The position numbers and the translations under genes were made by a program. A DNA stretch of 64,000 nt from Agilicoccus flavus (GTDB lineage: Bacteria; Actinomycetota; Actinomycetes; Actinomycetales; Dermatophilaceae): assembly GCF_014857905.1 (NCBI RefSeq), contig NZ_JACYXE010000010.1, positions 124,001-188,000 on the forward strand. The letters are read 5' to 3'. Below the pieces are notes generated by a model. The model worked only from the letters and a program-made list of their open reading frames with translations, ran no database searches and had not been told where the DNA came from. Shown here one piece after another: positions 51,606 through 62,537 of this stretch (its first letter is position 1; each line of letters opens with the position of its first letter).

Positions 51606-51952
51606 GCCGCCCCGCCGTGCGCCTGCGCGCCTGGTGGTTCAGCGGGGCCCTGCTCCTCGCCGGTCTCGTCGTCGCCGGCGTGTCCGACCGGCTCCTGCTC
51701 GGGGGGCTGCTCATGGCGGCCGCCTTCGTCGTCGCCCTCGCGCTGCGCGTCGGGCTCTCCGAGGAGCGGGCCGGCGGGCTGCACGTGCGCAGCCGCGGGC
51801 TCGACGTGCTCTTCTACACGGCCGCCGCGGTCGACGTCGCGGGCGCGACGCTCATCGTCACCCACGACCTCGAACCGCGGCTGCTGCTCGCCGTCAACGC
51901 CGTCTTCGGCGCCGTCCTGTTGTCGATGTGGTCCCGGGCGGTGCGGTCCTGA
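51602..51952 (+). CDS. DUF3017 small membrane protein
   Basis: A 116-residue protein, GTG 51602 overlapping the folD stop. Hydrophobic helices lie at about residues 11-27 ('[20 protein letters not shown]'), 30-48, 66-86 and 92-108 ('[17 protein letters not shown]'). The motif '[20 protein letters not shown]' between helices two and three is typical for DUF3017, and such genes often follow folD in Actinomycetota. The function is unknown. The translational coupling to folD indicates one operon, ended by the hairpin at 51982-52022. Confidence 0.85.
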   Translation: MSRPAVRLRAWWFSGALLLAGLVVAGVSDRLLLGGLLMAAAFVVALALRVGLSEERAGGLHVRSRGLDVLFYTAAAVDVAGATLIVTHDLEPRLLLAVNAVFGAVLLSMWSRAVRS

Positions 51953-51981
51953 CGACGCACGGCCCGGCCGTCTCACGACGC

Positions 51982-52022
51982 CCGACGGGGCCGCCCACCG
52001 GATCGGTGGACGGCCCCGTCGG
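51982..52022. terminator. Bidirectional terminator between DUF3017 and mdh genes
   Basis: ccgacggggccg pairs with cggccccgtcgg (12 bp); after one C-A mismatch ccaccg pairs with cggtgg around a 3-base loop. It lies between two convergent genes, 29 and 21 bp from their ends. Confidence 0.8.
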
Positions 52023-52043
52023 CACGTGATCGGGTGCCTGAGC

Positions 52044-53033
52044 TCAGATGAGACCCAGCTTGGTGACGGCGTCCCGCTCGTCGACGAGCTCGGCGACGGT
52101 GGCGTCGATCTTGCCGCGGCTGAAGTCGTCGATCTCGAGGCCCTGGACGATCTCCCAGTCCCCGTTCTTCGTCGTGACGGGGAACGAGCTGATGATGCCC
52201 TCCTGCACGCCGTAGGAGCCGTCGGACACGACCGCCATCGAGACCCAGTCGCCCTCCGGCGTGCCGCGCAGCCAGTCGCGGGCCGCGTCGATCGTCGCCG
52301 ACGCGGCGGAGGCGGCGGACGACGCGCCGCGCGCCTCGATGATGGCCGCGCCGCGCTTGGCGACGGTCGGGATGAAGTCGTTCTCGATCCAGGCCTGGTC
52401 GCCGACGGCCTCGGCCGCGTTCTTCCCCGCGACCTCCGCGTGGAAGAGGTCGGGGTACTGGGTCGCCGAGTGGTTGCCCCAGATCGTCATCTTCGAGACG
52501 TCGGAGACGGGAGCGCCGAGCTTGGCGGCGAGCTGGCTGATGGCGCGGTTGTGGTCGAGCCGCGTGAGCGCCGAGAACCGCTCCCGGGGGATGTCGGGCG
52601 CATTGCTCATCGCGATGAGCGCGTTCGTGTTCGCCGGGTTGCCCGTCACGCCGATGCGGACGTCGTCGGCGGCGTGGTCGTTGAGGGCCTTGCCCTGACC
52701 GGTGAAGATCGCCCCGTTGGCCTCGAGGAGGTCGCCCCGCTCCATGCCCTTGGTGCGCGGGCGCGCACCGACGAGGAGCGCGAGGTTGACGCCGTCGAAG
52801 ATGCGGTTCGGGTCGTCACCGATCTCGACCCCGGCGAGCGTGTCGAACGCGCAGTCGTCGAGTTCCATGACGACGCCCTCGAGCGCCTTGAGCGCCGGGG
52901 TGATCTCGAGGAGCTGCAGCTGGACGGGGGTGTCCGGCCCGAGCAGGGCACCGCTCGCGATGCGGAAGAGGAGGCTGTAGCCGATCTGGCCGGCCGCGCC
53001 GGTGACGGCGACCTTGACGGGGGCGTTGCTCAC
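52044..53033 (-). CDS. mdh: Malate dehydrogenase
   Basis: A 329-residue NAD-dependent TCA-cycle enzyme. GTG 53033 is preferred for the usual N-terminus; gaaggg lies ten bases upstream. The nucleotide-binding start is '[20 protein letters not shown]', then '[19 protein letters not shown]' with the substrate arginines, '[20 protein letters not shown]', the catalytic '[15 protein letters not shown]' and '[20 protein letters not shown]' with the catalytic His. This is the LDH-unlike, cytosolic-type (type 2) MDH common in Actinomycetota. A hairpin-like inverted repeat (cgacgct/agcgtcg) at 53080-53098 overlaps its probable promoter. Confidence 0.96.
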   Translation of the reverse strand: MSNAPVKVAVTGAAGQIGYSLLFRIASGALLGPDTPVQLQLLEITPALKALEGVVMELDDCAFDTLAGVEIGDDPNRIFDGVNLALLVGARPRTKGMERGDLLEANGAIFTGQGKALNDHAADDVRIGVTGNPANTNALIAMSNAPDIPRERFSALTRLDHNRAISQLAAKLGAPVSDVSKMTIWGNHSATQYPDLFHAEVAGKNAAEAVGDQAWIENDFIPTVAKRGAAIIEARGASSAASAASATIDAARDWLRGTPEGDWVSMAVVSDGSYGVQEGIISSFPVTTKNGDWEIVQGLEIDDFSRGKIDATVAELVDERDAVTKLGLI

Positions 53034-53112
53034 GATGTGTAGACCCTTCGCTGCGAGGGAGACGGTGTGTTCATCGACGCTACCAAAGCGTCGTCGCGGG
53101 CCGAGCGCGAAC

Positions 53113-53159
53113 GCAGGCCCGCGGCGAGCCGCGCGCGACACGCGGCTCGCCGGGCCTGC
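53113..53159 (-). terminator. Terminator after the 53.2-kb hypothetical gene
   Basis: Arms gcaggccc-gc-ggcgagccgcg and cgcggctcgcc-gggcctgc pair over 19 bp with a 2-base bulge and a 7-base loop. It lies a few bases downstream of the hypothetical gene on the minus strand, insulating mdh. Confidence 0.7.
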
Positions 53160-53166
53160 CACGGCT

Positions 53167-54198
53167 CTACTTCCGGCGGCCGAAGAGCCGACGCAGGAAT
53201 CCGCCCTCCTTGGGCGCCTCCTGGTCGGTGGACTCAGGGGACTCTGTGGACCCGGTCGAGTCCTCGGACGAGGAGTGCCGGTAGTCGTCGACGGGCACGG
53301 CCGGCGGTTCGGAGGGCACGGGCGTCCCCGAGGGCGTCTCGGCGTCGGCCGGAGCGTCGGCCGGAACCGTGGTGTCCGGGGCCGGCACGTCCTGCGCCCG
53401 GGCCGCCGGCGCGGCGGCCGGCGACTCCTCGCGCGTGACATCGGCCTCGCGGATCTCGGGCTCGGGGCGCGGCGGCGCGTACGTGGTCACGGTCTCGGGC
53501 GCGGCCACCGGCTCGGGAATGAACATCGGCGCCGACAGCGGCTCGCCGTCCGGCTCGCGCTCGGGTCGGACGGCCTCGTCGGGCCGGTCCGGGCCGAGGG
53601 TGGACGCGGCGGGCTCGACCGGTTCGGCGGCGGGCGCGGGCTCGGGGGCGGCCGGCTCGGGGGTCGAGGGGCGGGCCGGGGTCGGCTCCCACACCGGGGC
53701 GGGGGAGTAGGCGCCCGACTCGGGCACTTCGACGAGGTCGGGGTCGGGCTCGTTGTCGAGAGGGACGGGGACCTCCGATGGCGCGGGGACCGCCGCCGTC
53801 CCGTCGCCGTAGTCGAGGCCGACGAACCGCTTGGCCGCCTCGGAGAACACCCACACGCACTCGGTGGCGGCGAGCGCGTCCCACACCCGGTCGAGGGCGG
53901 CCGCGTGCGCGCGGTCGGGGTCGGCGTCGCCGGAGGCGTCGATCATCGTCGTGCACGCCGCGAGGCGGCGACGGCGCGCGGACTCCGGCAGGAAGTCGGC
54001 GTAGCGCTCCGCGAGACCCTCGGCGTCGTCGTCGTACCAGAACGTCAGGGCGTAGCCGTCGACGTCGACGACGACGTTGATCGACCCCGGTGTGGCCACC
54101 CCTCCGATCGCGTGCGTGACGAGCTCGCCGAGCCGCTCCTTGGGGAGGGCGTCGGCGTCCTTGGCGAAGACGATGTGCGGGTACGCGTTTCCGGCCAT
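53167..54198 (-). CDS. Hypothetical protein with disordered Pro/Glu-rich tail
   Basis: A 343-residue protein from ATG 54198 that I do not recognise. The first 125 residues look folded ('[20 protein letters not shown]', '[20 protein letters not shown]', '[20 protein letters not shown]'). Residues about 130-325 are rich in Pro, Glu, Ala, Asp and Thr and are surely disordered. The last 12 residues ([12 protein letters not shown]) are a short basic amphipathic helix that could touch membrane or nucleic acid. Base composition matches its neighbours and it has its own terminator. A role in stress or cell-envelope regulation would be guesswork. Confidence 0.75.
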   Translation of the reverse strand: MAGNAYPHIVFAKDADALPKERLGELVTHAIGGVATPGSINVVVDVDGYALTFWYDDDAEGLAERYADFLPESARRRRLAACTTMIDASGDADPDRAHAAALDRVWDALAATECVWVFSEAAKRFVGLDYGDGTAAVPAPSEVPVPLDNEPDPDLVEVPESGAYSPAPVWEPTPARPSTPEPAAPEPAPAAEPVEPAASTLGPDRPDEAVRPEREPDGEPLSAPMFIPEPVAAPETVTTYAPPRPEPEIREADVTREESPAAAPAARAQDVPAPDTTVPADAPADAETPSGTPVPSEPPAVPVDDYRHSSSEDSTGSTESPESTDQEAPKEGGFLRRLFGRRK

Positions 54199-54263
54199 GC
54201 TCCCCATCCTCGCGCATGGCCGGCGGCGTGCGCGGTGTGCCACGCCCCGGCGCACCGCGCAGT

Positions 54264-54299
54264 CACACGACGTCACACGGACACACGACGTCACACGGA
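54264..54299. repeat. 18-bp tandem duplication
   Basis: cacacgacgtcacacgga occurs twice in exact tandem (54264-54281 and 54282-54299). Each copy has a central gacgtc palindrome. It lies between two minus-strand genes, 66 bp before the hypothetical gene's start codon, so it may be a regulatory site. Confidence 0.6.
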
Positions 54300-54360
54300 G
54301 CGCGAGGGAGCGCCGAGCACCGGGGCCGGAGGGGGCCGGGCCCACCGACGCGGGAACGCC

Positions 54361-54400
54361 GACGGGCCGGCCTCCCCGAGATGGGGACGGCCGGCCCGTC
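54361..54400 (-). terminator. Terminator after the aquaporin gene
   Basis: gacgggccggcc-tcccc pairs with gggga-c-ggccggcccgtc with a single bulged base and a 5-base loop, 25 bp downstream of the aquaporin stop on the minus strand. Confidence 0.7.
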
Positions 54401-54424
54401 GTCGTGCCGCACGCGCGGGTGCGG

Positions 54425-55174
54425 TCAGTTCTCGCCGGTGATCGGCGCCTCGCGGTGCTCGCCGGTCAGGGCGGCGTAGGTGGCGCCGGCGATGGCCGCG
54501 CCGAGGATGGGGGCGACCCAGAACAGCCAGAGCTGGCCGGGGGCCTGCCCGCCGGAGAAGAACGCCACCGCGGTCGAGCGGGCCGGGTTGACGGAGGTGG
54601 TCGTGATCGGGATGGAGATGAGGTGGATGAGCGTCAGCGCGAGGCCGATCGCGATGGGCGCGAAGGCGACCGGGGCGCGGCCGTCGGTGGAGCCGAGGAT
54701 GACGTCGAGGAAGAAGGCCGTGAGCACCGTCTCGGCGACGAGGCAGGCGAGGAGCGAGTAGCCGTCGGGCGAGGCGGTGCCGTAGCCGTTCGCGGCCAGG
54801 TTCCCGGTCGCGTCGAAGCACTGCTTGCCGGAGGCGATGAACCACAGCAGCGCGCCGGCGACGAGGCCGGAGACGACCTGGGTGATGACGTAGGCCGGCA
54901 CGTCCTTCCAGGCGAAGCGGCGGGCGACGGCGCACCCGATCGTCACCGCGGGGTTGACGTGGCCGCCGGAGACGTGCCCGACGGCGTAGGCCATCGTCAG
55001 CACGGTCAGGCCGACGGCCAGGGCCACGCCGACGTAGCCGATCCCCATGTTCACGGGGTCCTTCGCGTGCGCGACATGGGCGGCGAAGACGGCGCTGGCG
55101 CATCCGCCGAAGACGAGCCAGAAGGTCCCGAGGGCCTCGGCTCCGAGGCGGTGGGGCAGGGCCGGGGTGCTCAT
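54425..55174 (-). CDS. aqpZ: Aquaporin (MIP family, AqpZ-like)
   Basis: A 249-residue six-helix water channel from ATG 55174, with gagga six bases before. It begins '[20 protein letters not shown]'. The two NPA boxes are intact: '[20 protein letters not shown]' and '[19 protein letters not shown]'. The selectivity-filter positions look water-specific: Phe in the first helix, His in '[12 protein letters not shown]', and the Arg right after the second NPA. The loop '[20 protein letters not shown]' is typical of AqpZ. Glycerol facilitators have an Asp after the second NPA box and a longer loop, which are missing. It is a single-gene unit with a terminator. Confidence 0.92.
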   Translation of the reverse strand: MSTPALPHRLGAEALGTFWLVFGGCASAVFAAHVAHAKDPVNMGIGYVGVALAVGLTVLTMAYAVGHVSGGHVNPAVTIGCAVARRFAWKDVPAYVITQVVSGLVAGALLWFIASGKQCFDATGNLAANGYGTASPDGYSLLACLVAETVLTAFFLDVILGSTDGRAPVAFAPIAIGLALTLIHLISIPITTTSVNPARSTAVAFFSGGQAPGQLWLFWVAPILGAAIAGATYAALTGEHREAPITGEN

Positions 55175-57837
<2,663 letters not shown>

Positions 57838-57858
57838 GCACGAGGATCCGTCACCGGT

Positions 57859-57903
57859 CGACGAGGGCCGGTCACCGCGACACGCGGTGACCGGCCCTCG
57901 TCG
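57859..57903 (+). terminator. Terminator after icd
   Basis: A perfect 21-bp stem (cgacgagggccggtcaccgc plus g, and its complement) with a 3-base loop, 21 bp after the icd stop. It is the strongest hairpin seen in the window. Confidence 0.85.
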
Positions 57904-57985
57904 TCTCTCGCCGTTCACCGACCCGTCGTTCGATCTCGTGTGGCAGGGGACACCCCGGGCGACCCCGCTCCGGGATACTGGGGAC

Positions 57986-58849
57986 ATGAGCGAGATCAAG
58001 CCCGTCGACTGCTGGCTCACCGACATGGACGGCGTCCTCGTCCGCGAGGAACACGAGATCCCCGGCGCGAGCGAGTTCATCGCCGCGCTCGTCGCGAGCG
58101 ACTGCCGCTTCCAGGTCCTCACGAACAACTCGATCTACACGGCCCGAGACCTGCGGGCCAGGCTCCAGGCGAGCGGCATCTCGATCCCCGAGTCGGCCAT
58201 CTGGACCAGCGCCCTCGCCACGGCCAGCTTCCTGTCCGAGCAGCGGCCGGAGGGCAGCGCCTACGTCATCGGCGAGGCGGGGCTGACGACGGCGCTGCAC
58301 GACGTCGGCTACATCCTCACCGAACGCGACCCCGACTACGTCGTGCTCGGCGAGACCCGCACCTACTCCTTCGAGAGCATCACCCGTGCCATCCGGCTCA
58401 TCGAGAAGGGCGCCCGCTTCATCGCGACGAACCCCGACGCGTCGGGCCCCTCGCCGGAGGGGTCGCTGCCGGCGACCGGCTCGGTGGCGGCGCTCATCAC
58501 CCGCGCGACGAACGTCGAGCCGTACTACGTCGGCAAGCCGAACCCGCTCATGATGCGCACGGCGCTCAACCGGATCGACGCGCACTCGGAGTCGACGGTG
58601 ATGATCGGCGACCGCATGGACACCGACGTCATCAGCGGACTCGAGGCGGGCCTGCGCACCATCCTCGTCCTCACGGGGTCGACGACCCGGGACCGCGTCG
58701 ACCGGTTCCCCTACCAGCCCACCCGCATCTGCGAGTCCATCGCCGACGTCGTACCCCTCGTCGGCCGGTTCCGCTCGGAGCTGCCGGCGCGGGTGGAGGA
58801 GCCCGACCTCGAGCCGTCGTCGATCGTCCTCGACTCCGACATGAGCTGA
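57986..58849 (+). CDS. HAD-superfamily (IIA, NagD-like) phosphatase
   Basis: A 287-residue phosphatase from ATG 57986; GATACT six bases upstream suggests a leaderless mRNA. The first HAD motif is 'DCWLTDMDGVLVREEHEIPG' (DxDG), then 'QVLTNNSIYTARDLRARLQA' (motif II), 'PYYVGKPNPLMMRTALNRID' (motif III Lys) and 'STVMIGDRMDTDVISGLEAG' (motif IV GDxxxTD). The C2-type cap between motifs II and III places it in subclass IIA with NagD and p-nitrophenyl phosphatases. Substrates may be nucleotides or sugar phosphates. The C-terminal 40 residues form an acidic tail without known role. Confidence 0.9.
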   Translation: MSEIKPVDCWLTDMDGVLVREEHEIPGASEFIAALVASDCRFQVLTNNSIYTARDLRARLQASGISIPESAIWTSALATASFLSEQRPEGSAYVIGEAGLTTALHDVGYILTERDPDYVVLGETRTYSFESITRAIRLIEKGARFIATNPDASGPSPEGSLPATGSVAALITRATNVEPYYVGKPNPLMMRTALNRIDAHSESTVMIGDRMDTDVISGLEAGLRTILVLTGSTTRDRVDRFPYQPTRICESIADVVPLVGRFRSELPARVEEPDLEPSSIVLDSDMS

Positions 58850-58947
58850 CCCGGCGGCGGGCGCCGATCGAGCCCCGCCCTCGGACGGCGCCCCCGGACG
58901 GCGCCCCCCGGACCCTGGCCCCGGCCGCGCCGCCCGAGAATGAGGGC

Positions 58948-59799
58948 ATGCGACTCGTCTCCGCGAACGTCAACGGCATCCGCGCGGCGGCCCGGCGGGG
59001 CGGGCTGGACGCGCTCGCGGCGGCCGACGCCGACGTCGTCGCCCTCCAGGAGGTCCGGGCCACCGGCGCCCAACTGGCCGAGCAACTGCGGGGGACCCCT
59101 TTCGAGGACTGGGCCGTGACCCACGCCGAGGCGGCCACCCTGGGGCGCGCGGGGGTGGCGCTGCTCACGCGCACGCCGCCGACCCGGCGTGCCTTCACCC
59201 TGGACGTGCCCGCGCAGGTGCTCCCGCCCGCGCACCGGGAGCCGTTCGCGGCGTTCGCCGACAGCGGGCGGTGGGTCGAGATCGATCTGGCCGCCGCCGA
59301 CGGCGACCCGGTGACGGTCGTCTCGGCGTACATGCCCAAGGGCGGCCCCGACGGCCCGCTCCTGGCGGGCAAACTCGCGTTCCTCGAGGCCGTGTCGGCG
59401 TGGTTCGACCGCGCCCCCTCCGACCGGTTCGTCGTCGTGGGCGACGTCAACGTCGCCCACACCGAGCACGACCTCAAGAACGCGAAGGGCAACGTGCGCA
59501 AGCCGGGGTTCCTGCCGGTGGAACGGGCCTACCTCGATCGCTGGTTCGCGGGCGGCGTCGTCGACGTCGCACGGGCCCTCGCCGGCCCCGGACCGGGGCC
59601 GCACTGCCCGTACACGTGGTGGTCGTGGCGCGGCAAGGCCTTCGACAACGACGCCGGCTGGCGCATCGACTACCACCTCGCCGGCCCCGGCCTCGCACCA
59701 CGCGCCACGTATTTCACCGTGGGCCGGGCGAGCGCGTACGACCTGCGGTGGAGCGATCACGCGGCGATCGCGGTCGACTACGACGTCGCGATCGGCTGA
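58948..59799 (+). CDS. xthA: Exodeoxyribonuclease III (AP endonuclease family)
   Basis: A 283-residue endonuclease/exonuclease/phosphatase-fold enzyme for base-excision repair. ATG 58948 stands six bases after GAGAAT. The active-site blocks are present: 'MRLVSANVNGIRAAARRGGL', the metal-binding Glu in 'DVVALQEVRATG', 'VVSAYMPKGG', 'VVVGDVNVAHTEHDLKNAKG' (GDxN), and the terminal 'GWRIDYHLAGPGLAPRATYF' and 'LRWSDHAAIAVDYD' with the SDH catalytic triad. Length is normal. It is probably monocistronic; the next gene has its own promoter-like sequence. Confidence 0.94.
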   Translation: MRLVSANVNGIRAAARRGGLDALAAADADVVALQEVRATGAQLAEQLRGTPFEDWAVTHAEAATLGRAGVALLTRTPPTRRAFTLDVPAQVLPPAHREPFAAFADSGRWVEIDLAAADGDPVTVVSAYMPKGGPDGPLLAGKLAFLEAVSAWFDRAPSDRFVVVGDVNVAHTEHDLKNAKGNVRKPGFLPVERAYLDRWFAGGVVDVARALAGPGPGPHCPYTWWSWRGKAFDNDAGWRIDYHLAGPGLAPRATYFTVGRASAYDLRWSDHAAIAVDYDVAIG

Positions 59800-59865
59800 C
59801 GGGCCGACCCGGGTGGGCGCGCCGCTCGGGCCATGGTCGGCCTACGGGCCAGTAGCCTGGCGTCG

Positions 59866-60708
59866 ATGGACGACGACGACTTCGCGACCGCGCTGCGGGC
59901 GGCGATCGCCGCGAGCGGGCTGAGCCTGGACGAGGTCCGGACCCGGCTCATGGCGCACGACGTCCGCGTGTCCATCGCGTCCCTGAGCTACTGGCAGAGC
60001 GGCCGGAGCCGGCCCCACCGGGCCGCCTCCCTCGCGGCCCTCGGCCCGCTCGAGGAGGTCCTGGGGATCCCGCGTGGTCACCTCGTCTCGCGGGTCCGTC
60101 CGCCGACCCCCCGCGCCTCCGACTGGACCAACACCCACCCGGGACCGCTGGCGGAGGAGGCGATGCGCCTCCTCGGCGCCGGCGAACACCCGGTCGTGCG
60201 CCGCCGCAGCATCCACGACCGCATCGAGCTCGACGCCGCCGGACGACACCGGGTGCACCGGGTGCGCTGCGTCGTGACGGCCGTCGCCGACCGGGTGGCC
60301 GCCGTCCCGGTGTGGACCGGGCGCCAGGGGTGGCACGCGGGGGCGCACGTGCGGGGCGTCGTCAACTGCCGGGTGGGGCGCGCGGTCCCCATGCCCGCCA
60401 GCGGTGGTCTCGCGGCGGAGATGGTCCTGGACCACCCCCTCCAGGTCGGCGAGTCCGCCCTGTTCGAGTACGAGGTGACGAGCGCGGGCGACCGGCCGTG
60501 GACGGGGTACACGCGCCTGCTCGACGAGCTGGTGCGCGAGTACGTCGTCGAGGTCGCCTACGACCCCGCCGCCCCGCCGACGACGGCCGAGGCGATCAGC
60601 GTGGTGGACGGCCGGGAGCACATCGCGCCCGTGCGCGTCGCCGCCCCCCTCACCGTCGTCGTCCTGGAGGCGCCGCCCGGGCGGCACGGGTTGCGGTGGA
60701 CGTGGTGA
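59866..60708 (+). CDS. Helix-turn-helix protein of unknown function, first of a tandem pair
   Basis: A 280-residue protein; ATG 59866 lies seven bases after TAGCCT, so it is probably leaderless. The first 75 residues form a Cro/XRE-like helix-turn-helix with the striking segment 'VSIASLSYWQSGRSRPHRAA' followed by LAALGPLEEVLGIPRG. The rest, about 200 residues, is mainly beta-structured ('MVLDHPLQVGESALFEYEVT') and shows no known family. The downstream gene encodes a paralogue that starts in the GTGA overlap. Possibly both detect a ligand through the beta domain. I do not know the function. Confidence 0.75.
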   Translation: MDDDDFATALRAAIAASGLSLDEVRTRLMAHDVRVSIASLSYWQSGRSRPHRAASLAALGPLEEVLGIPRGHLVSRVRPPTPRASDWTNTHPGPLAEEAMRLLGAGEHPVVRRRSIHDRIELDAAGRHRVHRVRCVVTAVADRVAAVPVWTGRQGWHAGAHVRGVVNCRVGRAVPMPASGGLAAEMVLDHPLQVGESALFEYEVTSAGDRPWTGYTRLLDELVREYVVEVAYDPAAPPTTAEAISVVDGREHIAPVRVAAPLTVVVLEAPPGRHGLRWTW

Positions 60709-61649
60709 CCGGGGCGATCCAGGCGGCCGCCGGGCCCGACGAGCAGCCGCTGCCCAACCGGGACCGGCTCGGCCGGTCGGCCCCCGAGAGCTTCGACGCG
60801 GCGCTGCGCTGCGCCGTCGAGGAGCGCGGGCTTACCCTGGACCGGTTGCGGCACCATCTCGCGCAGCGCGGCCACCACGTGTCGATCGCCACGTTGAGCC
60901 ACTGGCAGACCGGCCGCAGCCGGCCCGTCCGCGGCGCGTCGCTCGCCGCGCTCGCCGAGCTCGAACGCGTCCTGGACCTGCCCCGCGGCGCCCTCAAGGA
61001 CCGGCTCGTGGAACGCACCCGGTCCCGCGCGGCCGCGCTCGACGAGGTCCGCGAGGGGCCGCAGGACGACCTCGACGCCTACTTCCGCTCGCTGTGCGAG
61101 CAGCTCGGTCTCAAGCGCAACGACGGTTACCTACGGGTCGGCCTGCAGGACCGGCTGCGGATCCGCCCCGACCGGACCCTCGGCCCGCGGATCATGCGGG
61201 ACGTGCTCCGGGCCACGCGCGACGGGTTCGACCGGTTCCCGGTCGTCTACCACAACGACGAGCCGGAGGCCCGACTCGAGCTCGTCCCGCTCAGCAACGC
61301 CCGCCTCGGCCGGGTCATCGACGACGCGGCCACGGCCACGCTCGCGGCCGAGGTCGTCCTGCCGCGCCCCCTGAACCGGGGCGAGTCGATCGTCGTCGAG
61401 CTCGAGCTGCGCACCGAGGGCACGAAGCGGTGGGAGGACGGCTACTTCCGGTCCACCGATCAACGCACGCGACTGTTCTTCACCGAGGTCGCCTTCACCC
61501 CGGAGGACCTGCCCATCGCCGTCGAGATCATCACGCAGGTCGGGGGCCGCGAGACGCTCGTGCCGGCCGCGCTGAGGACGTCGACGGTCACGCTGCTGCT
61601 CGAGGACTTCGGGCCGGGCATCTACGGATTGCAGTGGCGCTGGGCGTGA
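60705..61649 (+). CDS. Helix-turn-helix protein of unknown function, paralogue of the previous gene
   Basis: A 314-residue protein, GTG 60705 overlapping the previous stop. The HTH segment 'VSIATLSHWQTGRSRPVRGA' and the following SLAALAELERVLDLPRG repeat those of the first paralogue almost word for word. The C-terminal beta-rich half is parallel in order but less alike ('AEVVLPRPLNRGESIVVELE' against the first protein's 'AEMVLDHPLQVGESALFEYE'). The insert 'RTRSRAAALDEVREGPQDDL' lies between the domains. The two proteins probably act together, perhaps as heterodimer subunits, since translation is coupled. The family is not known to me. Confidence 0.75.
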   Translation: MTGAIQAAAGPDEQPLPNRDRLGRSAPESFDAALRCAVEERGLTLDRLRHHLAQRGHHVSIATLSHWQTGRSRPVRGASLAALAELERVLDLPRGALKDRLVERTRSRAAALDEVREGPQDDLDAYFRSLCEQLGLKRNDGYLRVGLQDRLRIRPDRTLGPRIMRDVLRATRDGFDRFPVVYHNDEPEARLELVPLSNARLGRVIDDAATATLAAEVVLPRPLNRGESIVVELELRTEGTKRWEDGYFRSTDQRTRLFFTEVAFTPEDLPIAVEIITQVGGRETLVPAALRTSTVTLLLEDFGPGIYGLQWRWA

Positions 61650-61726
61650 GGGGCCCGGCGGCGACCGTCGACCCCGCGGCGGGCGGTCAGGCTCGGGCAG
61701 CTCCCGCGCCTGTCACAATGTCTGGC

Positions 61727-61819
61727 GTGATGCGCACCACGGAGGCGTCCCGGCCGGCACGCCGGAGCCGGGTCGGCCCGGTCGGCCGGACCGCATTGCC
61801 GCCGGAGGGCCGGCGGTGA
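61727..61819 (+). CDS. Possible small leaderless ORF coupled to the RNA-ligase-like gene
   Basis: GTG 61727 stands seven bases after a CACAAT hexamer (61714-61719), the spacing of leaderless genes in this window. The frame encodes 30 mostly basic residues (MMRTTEASRPARRSRVGPVG and ten more) and ends in a TGA that overlaps the GTG of the next gene (61816-61819). It may be a translated leader or a chance frame; there is no protein homology to judge by. Confidence 0.3.
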   Translation: MMRTTEASRPARRSRVGPVGRTALPPEGRR

Positions 61820-62385
61820 CGGGCACGACCATCGGCATCGCCATCGCCGTCCCGGAGCCGTACGGCACGATGCTGCGGCGCGCCCGCCGGTCGTTCGGCG
61901 ACGTGCAGGCCGACGTCATCCCCACGCACATCACGTTGCTGCCGCCCGGCCCGATCGAGGACGGGGGCCTGCCGCTCGTCCTCGAGCACCTCGCTCTGGT
62001 GGCCGCGGGCACCGCCCCGTTCGACGTCGTCCTGCGCGGCACCGGCACGTTCCGCCCGGTCTCACCCGTCGTCTTCGTGTGCGTCGCCGAGGGCGCCCAG
62101 GAGTGTGCCGCGCTCGCGGCGGGGGTGCGCAGCGGCCCGCTCGACCGGCCCCTCGACTTCGCCTACCACCCGCACGTGACCGTGGCCCACCATCTCGACG
62201 ACGCCGCGCTCGACCGCGCGCAGGCCGAGCTCGCGCGCGTCGACACCGCCTTCGTCGTCCACGAGCTCGTCCTCTACGCCCGCGAGGGCGAGGGGGAGTG
62301 GGAGCGGCTCTGGGGGTTCGAGCTCACCGGCGACGCCCGCCCGACCGAGCAGGACCCCGCCGACCCGGCCGCCTTCGACGCCTGA
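61816..62385 (+). CDS. 2'-5' RNA ligase family (2H phosphoesterase) protein
   Basis: A 189-residue 2H-superfamily protein from GTG 61816. The two HxT/S motifs are 'ADVIPTHITLLPPGPIEDGG' and 'LDFAYHPHVTVAHHLDDAAL', spaced by the usual distance. The family includes LigT and cyclic phosphodiesterases that act on 2'-5' or 2',3'-cyclic RNA ends. The C-terminal residues 165-189 are an acidic tail. The precise RNA or nucleotide substrate is not known in Actinomycetota. It converges with the carboxypeptidase gene across a pair of direct repeats. Confidence 0.87.
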   Translation: MTGTTIGIAIAVPEPYGTMLRRARRSFGDVQADVIPTHITLLPPGPIEDGGLPLVLEHLALVAAGTAPFDVVLRGTGTFRPVSPVVFVCVAEGAQECAALAAGVRSGPLDRPLDFAYHPHVTVAHHLDDAALDRAQAELARVDTAFVVHELVLYAREGEGEWERLWGFELTGDARPTEQDPADPAAFDA

Positions 62386-62435
62386 GCCGCACCGAGCCTG
62401 CTGAACCGGCCCGGACGAGTGGGGGTGCTGTCTGC

Positions 62436-62529
62436 CGCGCTCGCTGCGGCTCGCAAGCTCGCCTGCGTTCGCCGCTAATGCTTGCTGTCGCGCTCACTGC
62501 GGCTCGCAAGCTCGCCTGCGTTCGCCGCT
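62436..62529. repeat. Two 41-bp direct repeats
   Basis: Units at 62436-62476 and 62489-62529 are identical except for one base (ctcgctg against ctcactg), with a 12-bp spacer. The core reads gcggctcgcaagctcgcctg, then cgttcgccgct. A diverged inverted copy stands after purH at 21738-21780. Each unit contains the palindrome-like gctcgcaagctcgc. Confidence 0.8.
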
Positions 62530-62537
62530 CCGATCGA

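Noticed and set aside
62436-62529. CRISPR-like direct repeats
   Set aside because: Only two 41-bp units with a 12-bp spacer, no cas genes, and a diverged copy elsewhere next to purH; a dispersed repeat fits better.
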